Source: Dyadobacter koreensis
GTDB taxonomy: Bacteria; Bacteroidota; Bacteroidia; Cytophagales; Spirosomataceae
Assembly (NCBI RefSeq): GCF_900108855.1
Contig: NZ_FNXY01000008.1
Span: 1 to 64,000 of the forward strand
Reading direction: 5' to 3'
DNA: 64,000 bases
A program made the translations under genes and the position numbers. This document shows positions 15,923-25,726 of the stretch, one piece after another. The notes beneath the pieces are model-generated. The model saw nothing but the letters and a program-made list of their open reading frames with translations. It was not told where the DNA came from and searched no databases. The first letter of the stretch is position 1. Each line of letters opens with the position of its first letter.

Positions 15923-16438
15923 ATGGAAAATGAAATTACGCCGACCCGAAAAAAGTGGTACAAATGGAGATTTATCGGTCTGGCTATAGTCGCCTTTGCT
16001 ATTTTCATCAAGTTCTTTGTAATGAAGGATGAGGAGGACGAAACTCTTGCTCCGATTGTCCTGGTTGATTTGAGCAAGGTAGCTTTTAAAAGTGAAAAGG
16101 AGGTAGAAGCTGTGTTGGGAAAAGGAAGTTTGGACAGTTATTGGCGTGATGCAAAGGCGGGTTGTGATAAATGCCCGAAAATGATTTACAGAGAGGGCAA
16201 GATTGAAATCATCTATATTAACGAAATTGCAGACCGGATCACCATTACTGACCTTTCTGACTTTGATTTTAAAAATAATGTGGTTCTGGGTATGCTTAAT
16301 TTAAAGCGGGATATCGAACCGACTTTCGAAAATGACGATGTAATGCGCTGGGACAATTATGAAAAGTATACCGAAATTGCTGCATTCGCTAAAAAAGATA
16401 AAATTGATTATTTACTGATTAAGAGCAAATCAAAATAA
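15923..16438 (+). CDS. Hypothetical membrane-anchored protein, 171 aa
   Basis: The product has a basic N-terminus (TRKKWYKWR), one membrane helix FIGLAIVAFAIFIKFFVM, an acidic linker DEEDE, and a domain of about 130 residues outside or inside the membrane. A two-cysteine motif CDKCP occurs near residue 78. No known domain was recognised. It is a single gene flanked by an inverted repeat at its start and a strong terminator at its end; co-regulation with the upstream response regulator is possible. Confidence 0.6.
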   Translation: MENEITPTRKKWYKWRFIGLAIVAFAIFIKFFVMKDEEDETLAPIVLVDLSKVAFKSEKEVEAVLGKGSLDSYWRDAKAGCDKCPKMIYREGKIEIIYINEIADRITITDLSDFDFKNNVVLGMLNLKRDIEPTFENDDVMRWDNYEKYTEIAAFAKKDKIDYLLIKSKSK

Positions 16439-16446
16439 ATCCGATG

Positions 16447-16476
16447 ATCCGGTACTTCCAGAAGTACCGGATTTTT
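16447..16476 (+). terminator. Rho-independent terminator
   Basis: Twelve-base perfect arms (16447-16458 and 16461-16472) with a tight 2-base loop precede a T-run. It closes the 15923 gene. Confidence 0.85.
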
Positions 16477-16535
16477 ATTATTGTTGTTTTTTTATCAAAT
16501 TTTACCTCTCTGACGAAAGCTGGGATATTTGCTGT

Positions 16536-16543
16536 TACTTTTG
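16536..16543 (+). promoter_or_regulatory. Bacteroidota-type -7 element
   Basis: TACTTTTG fits the -7 consensus TAnnTTTG and lies 25 bases before the nucleotidase-domain gene. A good -33 partner was not found at the expected spacing. Confidence 0.35.
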
Positions 16544-16567
16544 TAATTCAATTCGATCGTTTTCGTT

Positions 16568-17329
16568 ATGCTTTCTTCAAAAAATTATAGATATGCTGCT
16601 TATAGCCTTGTTTTTAGCTCTTTGCTCATGTCTTCCTGCCATCGCCATTTCTTGGTTTCCGGAAATCAGTATAAACAATATTCAGTCACTCAGGAAGCCG
16701 GCGTAGATTCATCTCTCGTAAAATATTACCTGCCTTATAAAAAGCAGATGGATGCCGAGATGAGCCGTGTCATCGGCAAAGCGGAAAGGGAACTGACCAA
16801 ACCGTCCGAGCCTGAAACTTTGATGGGCGACTTCTTTTCTGACGCTATTTTAACAGAGGGGTTGAAAAAAGATCCATCAATTCAGTTGACGCTGGCGACT
16901 AAGGGTGGTTTAAGAAAAACTTTTCCCAAAGGTAATATCACCGTTTCTGATGCTTTTGAACTGATGCCATTTGAAAACGAATTGGTTGTATTAAAACTTT
17001 CTGGGGCTGGTATCCAAAAAGTAATCGATTTCATAGTGAAGTCGAATGGCCAGCCGGTTGCAGGAATCCGGATGAAAATCAAGGACAAAAAAGCATATGA
17101 CGTGTTTATTGGCGGTAAACCTTTTGACATAAATCAAACCTATAATCTGCTGACTTACGATTATTTGGCCAATGGCGCTGAGGATCTGGATTTCCTGACA
17201 GATGCGATTGAAAGCAAAATCATAAATAAAAAAGTGCGCGATGCCATTATTGATCACATCAGTGATTTGACAAGCGCAGGAAAAACTATAAACACGCAAT
17301 TAGATGGAAGAATTACTGTTGTCAACTAG
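16568..17329 (+). CDS. 5'-nucleotidase C-terminal domain protein (split UshA-type enzyme)
   Basis: The 253-residue product has a lipoprotein signal (SLLMSSC) and then only the C-terminal, substrate-binding domain of UshA-type 5'-nucleotidases. Recognisable are ETLMGDFFSDAIL, the glycine-rich LATKGGLRKTFPKG, the segment FELMPFENELVVLKLSG and LTYDYLANGAEDLDFL. The catalytic metallophosphatase domain is encoded separately by the next gene, which it overlaps by 26 bases. The two products probably assemble in the periplasm to hydrolyse nucleotides. In UshA both domains are in one chain, catalytic domain first. Confidence 0.88.
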   Translation: MLSSKNYRYAAYSLVFSSLLMSSCHRHFLVSGNQYKQYSVTQEAGVDSSLVKYYLPYKKQMDAEMSRVIGKAERELTKPSEPETLMGDFFSDAILTEGLKKDPSIQLTLATKGGLRKTFPKGNITVSDAFELMPFENELVVLKLSGAGIQKVIDFIVKSNGQPVAGIRMKIKDKKAYDVFIGGKPFDINQTYNLLTYDYLANGAEDLDFLTDAIESKIINKKVRDAIIDHISDLTSAGKTINTQLDGRITVVN

Positions 17330-18254
17330 TCGCCGGGATTTCTTGAAAAGCGGCAGTGCGGCTGCTGCTTTCTTCGCGTTAGGTGCATCTCCGTTTACGG
17401 CTTTCGCAAAGGACGAAACGGTGCAGCTGACCATTTTGCACACGAACGACGTACACAGCCGGATTGAACCTTTTCCGATGGATGGATCCAGAAACCAGGG
17501 ACTAGGCGGCGTCGCCAGACGGGCGGCTTTGATCAAACAGATCAGGGCTGAGCAGAAAAATGTACTTTTACTGGATGCCGGTGATGTTTTTCAGGGGACG
17601 CCTTATTTCAATATGTTTGGCGGGGAGCTGGAAATGAAACTTATGAGTGATATGGGTTATGATGCCGGAACGATGGGTAACCATGATTTTGACAACGGAA
17701 TTGCCGGGTTTCTAAAACAACTTCCTCACGCTAATTTTCCGTTTCTGGTGAGTAATTACGATTTTAATAACACTGATCTGAAAGGCAAGACGCAATCTTA
17801 TAAAATTTTCAGGAAACAAGGTTTGAAAATCGGAGTTTTCGGTTTGGGGATTGAACTGGCCGGTCTGGTCGATAAGAAAAATTATGGCGATATCGTTTAC
17901 CAGGACCCTATTGCCAAAGCGAATGAAACTGCTTCAATTCTGAAAAATGATCTTCACTGCGATCTTGTGATCTGCCTGTCACATTTGGGATACAGGTATA
18001 AAGAAAATAAGGTTTCGGATCAAATTTTGGCTCAATCGACCCGAAATATTGACCTGGTCATTGGGGGACATACACATACTTTTATGAAAGCACCGGAAGA
18101 TATTAAAAATCTGGATGGAAAGGTAACGACGATCAATCAGGTCGGTTTTGCCGGAATTAATCTGGGGCGTCTGGACTATTTTTTCCAGAAAGGAACAGGA
18201 AAGAAAATCATGACAGCGGCCGTTTGTCCGGTTCATGAATACTCCGCTGTTTAA
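17304..18254 (+). CDS. Metallophosphatase, catalytic half of split 5'-nucleotidase (Tat signal)
   Basis: The 316-residue product begins with a Tat signal (SRRDFLKSG followed by an alanine-rich stretch ending AFA). The mature part is a calcineurin-like metallophosphatase with metal-binding motifs LHTNDVHSRIEP, LLLDAGDVFQG, GTMGNHDFDNG, CLSHLG and GGHTHTF. It lacks the C-terminal substrate domain, which the preceding overlapping gene supplies. The upstream partner uses a lipoprotein signal and this one Tat, so the halves may reach the periplasm by different routes. Confidence 0.9.
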   Translation: MEELLLSTSRRDFLKSGSAAAAFFALGASPFTAFAKDETVQLTILHTNDVHSRIEPFPMDGSRNQGLGGVARRAALIKQIRAEQKNVLLLDAGDVFQGTPYFNMFGGELEMKLMSDMGYDAGTMGNHDFDNGIAGFLKQLPHANFPFLVSNYDFNNTDLKGKTQSYKIFRKQGLKIGVFGLGIELAGLVDKKNYGDIVYQDPIAKANETASILKNDLHCDLVICLSHLGYRYKENKVSDQILAQSTRNIDLVIGGHTHTFMKAPEDIKNLDGKVTTINQVGFAGINLGRLDYFFQKGTGKKIMTAAVCPVHEYSAV

Positions 18255-18275
18255 AATATCAAAATATATTTGTCT

Positions 18276-18319
18276 AAAAAAGATGACTTGCCAGTATCTG
18301 TAGCAAGTCATCTTTTTTT
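18276..18319. terminator. Bidirectional hairpin terminator
   Basis: Sixteen-base perfect arms (18276-18291 and 18303-18318) form an A-run/stem/T-run hairpin with an 11-base loop. It ends the nucleotidase operon and can also stop transcription arriving from the right. Confidence 0.9.
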
Positions 18320-18452
18320 AATAGTAAACGAGTTTGGTCAGAAAGCACGATCAAATATTTATAATGGTCTCAACGGAGCTGCAGGATTGTGGATCTAAAT
18401 CTGATTAACCGGCCAATAGCTCAATCTTACCAGCTGACGCCCTGCCAAAATG

Positions 18453-18764
18453 CTACTCAACCCGACTGATCTGCATTGTCGGAATAACAGATGTGAAATT
18501 TGGGACATCAGCAATGAGCGTCGGGCCTTGTGCATCCATACCTGTCTGCAACGAAACCAGATCGTTGAAATAAATTCCACAGATCAGTTCATAAGGTGGC
18601 TCGGAACCGGGAGCAGCACCAGCTATCCCGACTTCGACATCAACTTTCACCAAACCATAAGGGCCCAATAATTCCTTTATCATCGGAGTATGCGAGTCTA
18701 TATAATAGCCAATATTAAAATCATCTTCGGCTGTGCGCGGATAAATAACAGTTATTTTGAACAT
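18453..18764 (-). CDS. EthD family protein
   Basis: The 103-residue product starts MFKITVIYPRTAEDDFNIGY and contains YYIDSHTPMIKELLGPYGL, the EthD pattern with the conserved histidine of a dimeric ferredoxin-like alpha/beta barrel. EthD proteins are named from the ethyl tert-butyl ether degradation cluster, but most members are small enzymes or binding proteins of unknown substrate. It is on the same strand as the upstream transporter-coding gene at 18858, about 90 bases away. Confidence 0.85.
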   Translation of the reverse strand: MFKITVIYPRTAEDDFNIGYYIDSHTPMIKELLGPYGLVKVDVEVGIAGAAPGSEPPYELICGIYFNDLVSLQTGMDAQGPTLIADVPNFTSVIPTMQISRVE

Positions 18765-18857
18765 AGATCGATCTGTTTAAAATTGTTATAATTCTCTTTG
18801 AAGATAAGTATTGAAAAACTTATTCCTACCTGCTGAGCGATATTATGCTGTTCAGTA

Positions 18858-20087
18858 TTAATGAATTATTCCGCTTTCGGTACCTGCTTTTACTTCGACT
18901 TGCTGAGTGATCCTGCGTCGTCCAACGAGGAATACGCAAAGTGCAAGCAGAGACGATCCTGCCATGGCAGAAGCCATAGGAAAAGTTGAAGGCTCTTCGA
19001 AAAGACTGATTACAACAGAAATTAGTGCACCCATTCCCATCTGGATTGCTCCCATCAATGCCGAGGCACTGCCTGCATTTTTCGAAAAAGGCGCGAGAGA
19101 AAGTGCTGCTGCATTTGGATTGATGAGTCCGATACAACAAAGGAAAAGGAACAGTAAAATGATTGTTGAAATTAACGTAAGCAGTCCGCTGAAGGAGGCA
19201 AAAGCCATGGTGAAGCTTATGAACAACTGAAAAATCAGCGCCAAATTAATGATCTGCTCACTTCTGTATTTTCTTAATAACAATGTATTGAACTGACTTG
19301 ACCCGATAAACCCAACTGACAGCAGGGCGAAAATCCAGCCGTAAACTTTCTCATCTGTATGAAAAACCTCCATGAAAACCAGTGGAGATCCGGAGACATA
19401 AGCAAACAATCCGGAAAAGGCGATTGCACCGGTCAGTGAGTAAGTGTAAAACTGAGGCTCGCGAATCACGGATAGAAAATTCAGAATAATCGGTTTGGGT
19501 TTTAACGATAAGGATGTGTCTGGTTTGAAGCTATCGGGGAGCCACAATGCCGTTGCCGCCAGAATTAAAACACCCATTCCGGTCAGGATCAAAAATACGG
19601 TTTGCCATCCAAACGCCGCCGTTACGTAACCTCCGACCGTTGGCGCGATCATGGGGGAGGCTCCCACCACCAGCATCAGTAACGAAAACACTTTGGCACT
19701 GTCTTTAACCGGGAATAAATCGCGCACCATGGCAACGGACGCAACCGCCGCCGCACAACTTCCGATTGCCTGCACAAAACGCATGGCAATGAGCATATCA
19801 ATACTTGTAGAAACTGCACATCCCAGTGATGCTACAATGTAAACTGTCAGACCAATAAAAAGTGGTTTTTTTCGCCCGAAACGATCTAGCAAAGGGCCAT
19901 ACAAAAGTTGTCCGGCAGAAATTCCGATAAAAAAGCCGGATAAGGAAAGCGATACTTTCGAAGCGGTCGTGTGTAAATCCTTTGCAATGGCCGGAAATCC
20001 CGGCAGATACATATCGATTGAAAATGGGCCAAGTGCCGTGAGACTGCCGAGTATTAAGATTAGAAAAAAGTAAGTTCTATTGTTCAT
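18858..20087 (-). CDS. Bcr/CflA-family multidrug efflux MFS transporter
   Basis: The 409-residue product has 12 hydrophobic helices. Its start FSIDMYLPGFPAIAKDLHTT with the loop LYGPLLDRFGRKKPLFIGL and MRFVQAIGSCAAAVASVAMV is typical of Bcr/CflA proton-driven exporters. Substrates of relatives include bicyclomycin, chloramphenicol and sulfonamides; the substrate here is not predictable. The gene is divergent from the histidine kinase at 20286. Confidence 0.9.
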   Translation of the reverse strand: MNNRTYFFLILILGSLTALGPFSIDMYLPGFPAIAKDLHTTASKVSLSLSGFFIGISAGQLLYGPLLDRFGRKKPLFIGLTVYIVASLGCAVSTSIDMLIAMRFVQAIGSCAAAVASVAMVRDLFPVKDSAKVFSLLMLVVGASPMIAPTVGGYVTAAFGWQTVFLILTGMGVLILAATALWLPDSFKPDTSLSLKPKPIILNFLSVIREPQFYTYSLTGAIAFSGLFAYVSGSPLVFMEVFHTDEKVYGWIFALLSVGFIGSSQFNTLLLRKYRSEQIINLALIFQLFISFTMAFASFSGLLTLISTIILLFLFLCCIGLINPNAAALSLAPFSKNAGSASALMGAIQMGMGALISVVISLFEEPSTFPMASAMAGSSLLALCVFLVGRRRITQQVEVKAGTESGIIH

Positions 20088-20230
20088 TCTTTATGGTTAA
20101 TCAATTCTGGTAAATAGTGAAAATCGAAAAGCTTTATAAGTATTGTAAAATTTATGTTACCTAAAACGGAAGTAATCGTATTAGTTATGTAGAAATAATT
20201 ATAACTATTTATTCGTGAGGTGCAAATAAC

Positions 20231-20260
20231 TTGTAGAAGTAAAACTATCCGCTAACTTTG
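20231..20260 (+). promoter_or_regulatory. Bacteroidota-type promoter of the hybrid kinase gene
   Basis: A -33 element TTG (20231-20233) and a -7 element TAACTTTG (20253-20260) are separated by exactly 19 bases, the consensus layout for the Bacteroidota primary sigma factor. Transcription would begin near 20267, about 20 bases before the ATG. Confidence 0.65.
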
Positions 20261-20285
20261 GCACAGTAAATGTTGCCCCTCAGCT

Positions 20286-22427
20286 ATGAAAAACGATATA
20301 AAAACGGTTTCTCTTAAATCTTTTGCTTGGACGATTGTACTGATTCTAATACTGGCATCTTTCGTTTTTATTACGCTGAACACAAATTCAAAATCAACTA
20401 TTGTAAAGAATAATATACAGATTCTTCAGGCTGGCAATGATAATTACAGGAGGATCGATACTTGTATATCTGTTTTATATGTCGCGGAAAATAATAGCAG
20501 ATTATTTGCAGCAACTGCCGATTCCGCATACCTTGATAAGTACACAAGGCAGATGGAAACAGTTTCATCAATCCTCACAGAATTTCAGGAAGAAAAGAAA
20601 AAGCAGACATTCTTTTCAAATTTATATCTTCCGCAGCTTCTTTTGAGCAAGCAAATCAAAAATGACGAATTTATTCACTTGCGGAAAATGGTCGATAGTC
20701 TGCTTGTATTTCGGATACCCGAAAAAACGGCGGAACTTTCTGTTACTGATCTTAAACCTTATTCTTTTAAAAAAGTAAGAAAAATTGCTAAAACCGATTC
20801 AATCCTGATTGAGCCTAAAAAGAAGAATAAAAAGTTCTGGCGGAGACTGGTGGAAGCTGTTTCAAACAAATCGGCAGATACCGGTGAAGTTCAGAAGAAA
20901 GCGGTCAGCACGATAACCACGATTGAAGATTCATTGACCTGGGTTCAACGGAGGAAAGACTATGCGGCGATAAATGATTTGAGAAAACTTGATCTGGCAA
21001 GAAACAGGCTCAATAAGGCAGAACTGGAATTGCTGGCAGTAAATAATCATATCTTTTCAAATCTTCAGTCGGCATTAAAAGCGCTCAGAAATGAAGAAAT
21101 TGACAATGTAGAAACGCTAAGAATGTCGCTGTTATTGCAGACTTCTGACCGCCTTTCGGAATTGCATCAACTATCCTGGGGGAATATTGCGGTCGTTCTG
21201 ATCTTGACTCTCATCATAATCTGGAATATTTTAAGATTATACCGAAGTGAGATCACCATCGTTAAATATAGTAATCAGGCGGTAGAAACTGCAAAGAAAA
21301 AAGGTGAATTTCTGTCTCATATATCCCATGAGATCAGGACCCCTTTAAACTCAATAATCGGTTTTTCGAGACAACTTGAAGAAAGCAAGCTTAGCGAAGA
21401 CCTGCGTCATAAAGTTGGTGCGATTAAAAATTCTTCTGATGTGCTGCTTATGCTTGTCAACGAAATTCTTGATTTTTCAAAATTTGAAAGCGGTAAAATA
21501 AAACTGATCAATCATCATTTCAATCCTTTGATGATGCTTGAAAATGTGGTAGATATGCTTTCCGTTCTGGCTGTTGACAAGGATGTTTCACTCACAAAAC
21601 ACTTCGTTCTGGAATCCGGATTGACACTCAATGGGGATGACTTTCGCTTAAAGCAGGTTGTGCTTAATTTATTGACTAACGCGATAAAGTTTACACCTGC
21701 TGGCGGAAAGATCAGTATACACGCTGAATATTTGAAAGCCGACAAACTTTCATCGGGCATTTTGAAAATTATCGTCAAAGATTCCGGAATAGGTATTGCT
21801 CAGGAAAACCTAAAAAAGATTTTTGAAGACTTTACGCAAATCGAAACATCATCAGATGCGCCGCGGCAAACCGGGACAGGCCTTGGGCTTCCGATCACTA
21901 AAAGGATTGTTGATTTGTTCAAAGGGGAAATCGAGGTACAAAGTGAACTTGGAAAGGGCTCTGTTTTTTGTGTGGCAATACCGATAGCCAATGTGGAGGG
22001 GGATAATCTTGTTCGGCAAGAGCCGGCAGCAGTAACGGAGATTGGCAGCATTTTGAAAAATAAAAGAATCCTGATGGTCGATGATATAAAGATCAATCTA
22101 CTTTTACTTAGCAGAATAATGGATAAAAATGGAGTTCGTTATGATCTTGCGTCGGATGGTGAAGAGGCGTTCAAATTATTTCTTTCGACGTCATATGATC
22201 TTATCATTACGGATGTTCAAATGCCAAAAATGGACGGGCTGGAACTCACTAAATGTGTCAGAAGTGAAGTTGATAAAATCAAGGCAGGTATTCCCGTAAT
22301 CGGTTATACCGGAAGTGCATCGCTGGAAGAGCGGTCCAGATATCTCGATTACGGTATGAACGATTTACTCGACAAACCTTTCACGGAAAATGATTTGGTT
22401 GAAGTTTTGGGACGGGTGATTTTATAG
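20286..22427 (+). CDS. Hybrid sensor histidine kinase / response regulator
   Basis: The 713-residue protein has a first membrane helix near residues 13-32, an extracytoplasmic region of about 260 residues with Lys/Arg-rich middle part, and a second helix around IAVVLILTLIIIWNILRLY. The kinase core follows: the phospho-accepting His348 in FLSHISHEIRTPLN, N-box VVLNLLTNAIKFTP, then DSGIGIAQENLKKIFEDF and GTGLGLPITKRIVDLF. A C-terminal receiver carries Asp643 in LIITDVQMPKMDG. The final phosphotransfer partner is not encoded nearby. Signal unknown. Confidence 0.93.
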   Translation: MKNDIKTVSLKSFAWTIVLILILASFVFITLNTNSKSTIVKNNIQILQAGNDNYRRIDTCISVLYVAENNSRLFAATADSAYLDKYTRQMETVSSILTEFQEEKKKQTFFSNLYLPQLLLSKQIKNDEFIHLRKMVDSLLVFRIPEKTAELSVTDLKPYSFKKVRKIAKTDSILIEPKKKNKKFWRRLVEAVSNKSADTGEVQKKAVSTITTIEDSLTWVQRRKDYAAINDLRKLDLARNRLNKAELELLAVNNHIFSNLQSALKALRNEEIDNVETLRMSLLLQTSDRLSELHQLSWGNIAVVLILTLIIIWNILRLYRSEITIVKYSNQAVETAKKKGEFLSHISHEIRTPLNSIIGFSRQLEESKLSEDLRHKVGAIKNSSDVLLMLVNEILDFSKFESGKIKLINHHFNPLMMLENVVDMLSVLAVDKDVSLTKHFVLESGLTLNGDDFRLKQVVLNLLTNAIKFTPAGGKISIHAEYLKADKLSSGILKIIVKDSGIGIAQENLKKIFEDFTQIETSSDAPRQTGTGLGLPITKRIVDLFKGEIEVQSELGKGSVFCVAIPIANVEGDNLVRQEPAAVTEIGSILKNKRILMVDDIKINLLLLSRIMDKNGVRYDLASDGEEAFKLFLSTSYDLIITDVQMPKMDGLELTKCVRSEVDKIKAGIPVIGYTGSASLEERSRYLDYGMNDLLDKPFTENDLVEVLGRVIL

Positions 22428-22507
22428 TTATTTTCACTGTAAGCAACTAATCCTCCGAAAATCTCATCTCGGATATAGCCTGAAATAATATAAAGTAATT
22501 AGCATAT

Positions 22508-25297
22508 ATGTATCACCGTTCCATTTTGCCTCTTCTTCTCATGCTGTTGCTGACTGCAAAAAGCTTTGGGCAAACCGGAAATCTGTCGACCGGATTAAAG
22601 GGGATTATTAAAACTCAAAAGGGCGACCCTTTGCCTTTCGCTGCAATCGTTGTCAAGGGTACTGAAATTAGCACGATTTCAAATGAAGAAGGGAGATACC
22701 AACTGGATCTGAAACCGGGTTATTATGAGGTAATTTTCCAATACCTAGGTTTTAAAACGGGATTGAAGTCTGTTACCATTGAAAATAAAATGGAAACTTT
22801 TGACCTGACGATGGAGGAGCAGGCTTACAATCTTGGTGAGGTGCGGATTGGAAATAAGGGTGAAGATCCTGCCTACACAATCATGCGCCGGGCAATAGCC
22901 AAGAGCCGGTATCATTTTTTGCAGGTTGAAAGTTACACCGCCAAAGCGTATTCCAAGTCTTCGTTCGTCATTACTGATCTTCCTTTGGAATTTTTATATA
23001 AAAAGGAATTGAAGGAAATTGAAAAAGAATCCAATTTTAAAAAGGGTGTTCCGATTTTAAATGAAAGTGTTTCCGAAGTAACTTTTCGCCAGCCGAATTC
23101 TTACTCGCAGCGTGTGATCGCGGCACGTAATAGCCAGGACAAAAACTTTGCAAGTGCAAACCAATATTTTCTTACCAGTTTCTACCAACCCGAAGTTGTC
23201 AAAGCAGTTTCTCCTTTATCGCCGCGCGCGTTCACTTATTACAAGTTTGAATATCAGGGCAGTTTCATTGAAAATGGGGTAGAGATTAATAAGATAAAAG
23301 TAACACCGCGATCTTATGGGGAAGGTGTTTACAAAGGAACGATTTATATTACTGAAAATCTTTGGAGCATTTACAGCCTGAATCTTCAGACGGTGAACAC
23401 AGGATTTAATATTGAAATAAAACAGGTTTACAGTCCGGTTCAGGGAGTTTGGATGCCTATCAACCAGCAATTTCATATTAATGGAGGAATTTATGGTATT
23501 AAGGGAAAGGGTGATCTGGTGATCTCGCAAACCTTTTCGAAACTGAAAATAAATCCGGCTTTTCAGGCGGATATAACGGTTGTTGACGGTAAAAAGGAAA
23601 AAGAAGAAGCCAGGAAAATTGGCCTGTCAAATCGTGAGATAAAAAGCCAAAAGCTGGACGAGGTGGTGAGCAAGCAAAAGGAGTTTTCGGCGAAAAACCT
23701 GAAAAAGCTGATGAAAGAATATGAGAGACAGGATATCAAAAAGAAAGAAGAAAGAGGAGAGGATATTGATTTAAACTTTACCAGAAATGATTCCACTTCG
23801 GTGGATTCTCTGGCGAATGTCCGCAGCATGGCATTCTGGGATTCTATTCGCACTGTTCCGCTGACGGTGGCCGAAGTTAAAAGTTATACGAGGCTGGATA
23901 GCCTGGTAATTATCAATCAGGGGACACAGGAGCAAAGGGACAGTTTAAAAGTTTCTAGATCAGATACCACTAAAAAGAAAAGCGGAGGATCAAATTTCTT
24001 TGAAGATCTGTTTACCGGTCATACTTTCCGGCTTGGAAAGAAAAGTCCCTGGCGATTGGAATATGTAAGTCCGCTGTATGGCTTGCAGGTAAATACCGTG
24101 GAAGGTTGGGTTTTGAATGGTGGAGGTTTTAAATTAAAATACAAAAAGGGAGCGCAAAAGAAAAGCACGGATGAACTGGATATTTCTAGTAACGGGATCA
24201 AAAGAACAACCTATCGGGATCAGGGCGCCTGGACTTTCAGCGGGCTCACGCGTTACTCATTTGCCAGGGAGAAATTGTTTGCAACCGGTGGGGTTGATTA
24301 CAATTGGAAACGAAATCTTATCAGTCTTTCAGGCGGGAAAACGGTAGCGCAATTTAATCCCGAAAATCCAATGCATCCGATTCTGAATAGCTTGACAACA
24401 TTATTTTTAGAACGGAATTTTATCAAAATTTACGAAAAGAACTTTGTTCGTCTGGACTTTAAAACGAATCGGGAGAATGAGCATTTTGAATTGAGAGCTA
24501 ATGTGGAATATGCCGATCGCCGCGCCCTTCAAAATCGTGATAATACAAATCCATATAGTTGGATTGATTGGAAAAAGAGAACTTTTACGTCTAATATACC
24601 TTTCAATGAAGAATTATCTGATGAATCCGGAACATCGTCTTTCGAAATGCAGCGGCATCAGGCTTTGATCGTTGGATTATCTGCGTATTATAAACCCTGG
24701 CAAAAATACAGGACAAGAAAAGGAAAGACGACCTTTTACGATGATGATTCACCCAAAATTTCTGCCAGTTACAGAAAGGGAATTAACACTGCATTTGGCA
24801 GCGACGCCGATTTTGATTTCGTTCAGGTCGGAATATCTCACGGATTTGATACGGGAGTTCGAAGCAAATTAAGCTATAAAGTTGCGGCAGGAGCATTTGT
24901 TAATGATAAAGCCGTTCAGTTCCCGGACTATCAGCATTTTGCGGGAAACCAGTTTTTCTTTCAATATGGCGATCCTGTCGGCACTTTCCGGATGCTGGAT
25001 TATTATCGGTATAGCACAGCAAAACGATTTGTTGAGGCACATGCCCTGGCTGAACTCCGTAAATTTCTGTTAACGCAGATTACCTGGTTCCGGATTATGG
25101 GGATAAAGGAAAATTTCTTTGCACATTATCTGGCAACACCTGATTCAAATAATTACGGTGAGTTAGGCTACGCTCTTGACGTAGGTATCCGCTTTCCTTT
25201 CCGAATAGAAGTGGCGAATAGTTTTGAAGGTTTTAAATATAAAAATACCGTTTTCCGCATTGGTACAACGATGAATTTTTCTTTTGGAAAGAAGTAG
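22508..25297 (+). CDS. DUF5686 protein with carboxypeptidase-regulatory-like domain
   Basis: The 929-residue product has a signal peptide ending near SFGQ and then a CarboxypepD_reg-like beta sandwich (GIIKTQKGDPLPFAAIVVKG ... EGRYQLDLKPGYYEV). The remainder is DUF5686, starting with AYTIMRRAIAKSRYHFLQVE, and ends in amphipathic strands to NFSFGKK, consistent with an outer-membrane beta barrel. A Lys/Glu/Ser-rich linker lies in the middle (about residues 355-500). Such proteins are common Bacteroidota outer-membrane components of unknown function. It follows the kinase gene by 80 bases on the same strand, but coupling is uncertain. Confidence 0.87.
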   Translation: MYHRSILPLLLMLLLTAKSFGQTGNLSTGLKGIIKTQKGDPLPFAAIVVKGTEISTISNEEGRYQLDLKPGYYEVIFQYLGFKTGLKSVTIENKMETFDLTMEEQAYNLGEVRIGNKGEDPAYTIMRRAIAKSRYHFLQVESYTAKAYSKSSFVITDLPLEFLYKKELKEIEKESNFKKGVPILNESVSEVTFRQPNSYSQRVIAARNSQDKNFASANQYFLTSFYQPEVVKAVSPLSPRAFTYYKFEYQGSFIENGVEINKIKVTPRSYGEGVYKGTIYITENLWSIYSLNLQTVNTGFNIEIKQVYSPVQGVWMPINQQFHINGGIYGIKGKGDLVISQTFSKLKINPAFQADITVVDGKKEKEEARKIGLSNREIKSQKLDEVVSKQKEFSAKNLKKLMKEYERQDIKKKEERGEDIDLNFTRNDSTSVDSLANVRSMAFWDSIRTVPLTVAEVKSYTRLDSLVIINQGTQEQRDSLKVSRSDTTKKKSGGSNFFEDLFTGHTFRLGKKSPWRLEYVSPLYGLQVNTVEGWVLNGGGFKLKYKKGAQKKSTDELDISSNGIKRTTYRDQGAWTFSGLTRYSFAREKLFATGGVDYNWKRNLISLSGGKTVAQFNPENPMHPILNSLTTLFLERNFIKIYEKNFVRLDFKTNRENEHFELRANVEYADRRALQNRDNTNPYSWIDWKKRTFTSNIPFNEELSDESGTSSFEMQRHQALIVGLSAYYKPWQKYRTRKGKTTFYDDDSPKISASYRKGINTAFGSDADFDFVQVGISHGFDTGVRSKLSYKVAAGAFVNDKAVQFPDYQHFAGNQFFFQYGDPVGTFRMLDYYRYSTAKRFVEAHALAELRKFLLTQITWFRIMGIKENFFAHYLATPDSNNYGELGYALDVGIRFPFRIEVANSFEGFKYKNTVFRIGTTMNFSFGKK

Positions 25298-25346
25298 CGG
25301 GAAAGCGATGATTTAATAAATTTTTAGGAATGAGATACCAAAAAAT

Positions 25347-25384
25347 CCATGACTATTCAGGAGTGAAGCCCTAAATAGTCATGG
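25347..25384. terminator. Hairpin between convergent genes
   Basis: Eleven-base perfect arms CCATGACTATT and AATAGTCATGG (25347-25357 and 25374-25384) lie between the end of the DUF5686 gene and the end of the PhnA-like gene and probably terminate both. An A-run flanks the left side. Confidence 0.65.
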
Positions 25385-25393
25385 CTCTTGTCT

Positions 25394-25603
25394 TTACATT
25401 TTTTGAACAAACATTGTTTTTAGAACCATAACGGTTCTTTCAACTTTGCCCTCAATTTCTTCAGCATCATCAGTCAGACGAATATTTTTCACAACAGTTC
25501 CTCTTTTCAAAGTGGTAGACGAACCTCTGACTTTTAAATCCTTAATCAGTTTTACAGAATCACCTTCTGAGAGAAGTGTTCCGTTACCATCCTTAACTTC
25601 CAT
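25394..25603 (-). CDS. Short PhnA/YjdM-like protein (alkylphosphonate utilization family)
   Basis: The 69-residue product MEVKDGNGTLLSEGDSVKLI ... GTVVKNIRLTDDAEEIEGKV matches the C-terminal SH3-like domain of PhnA/YjdM. The zinc-ribbon that precedes it in the E. coli protein is absent, as in many Bacteroidota homologues. Despite the family name, a role in phosphonate use is not established, and no phosphonate genes are nearby. Single gene. Confidence 0.82.
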   Translation of the reverse strand: MEVKDGNGTLLSEGDSVKLIKDLKVRGSSTTLKRGTVVKNIRLTDDAEEIEGKVERTVMVLKTMFVQKM

Positions 25604-25726
25604 GAATTAATCTTTACTTACAAACTATTTTTCAATCTGTCGTAAAGGTAGAGAAAAGGGTTAATATTGATTGGTTTATAGAAATGAGGTTATTTAAAAC
25701 TGACTAAAATCATATTTTTTAAAGCA

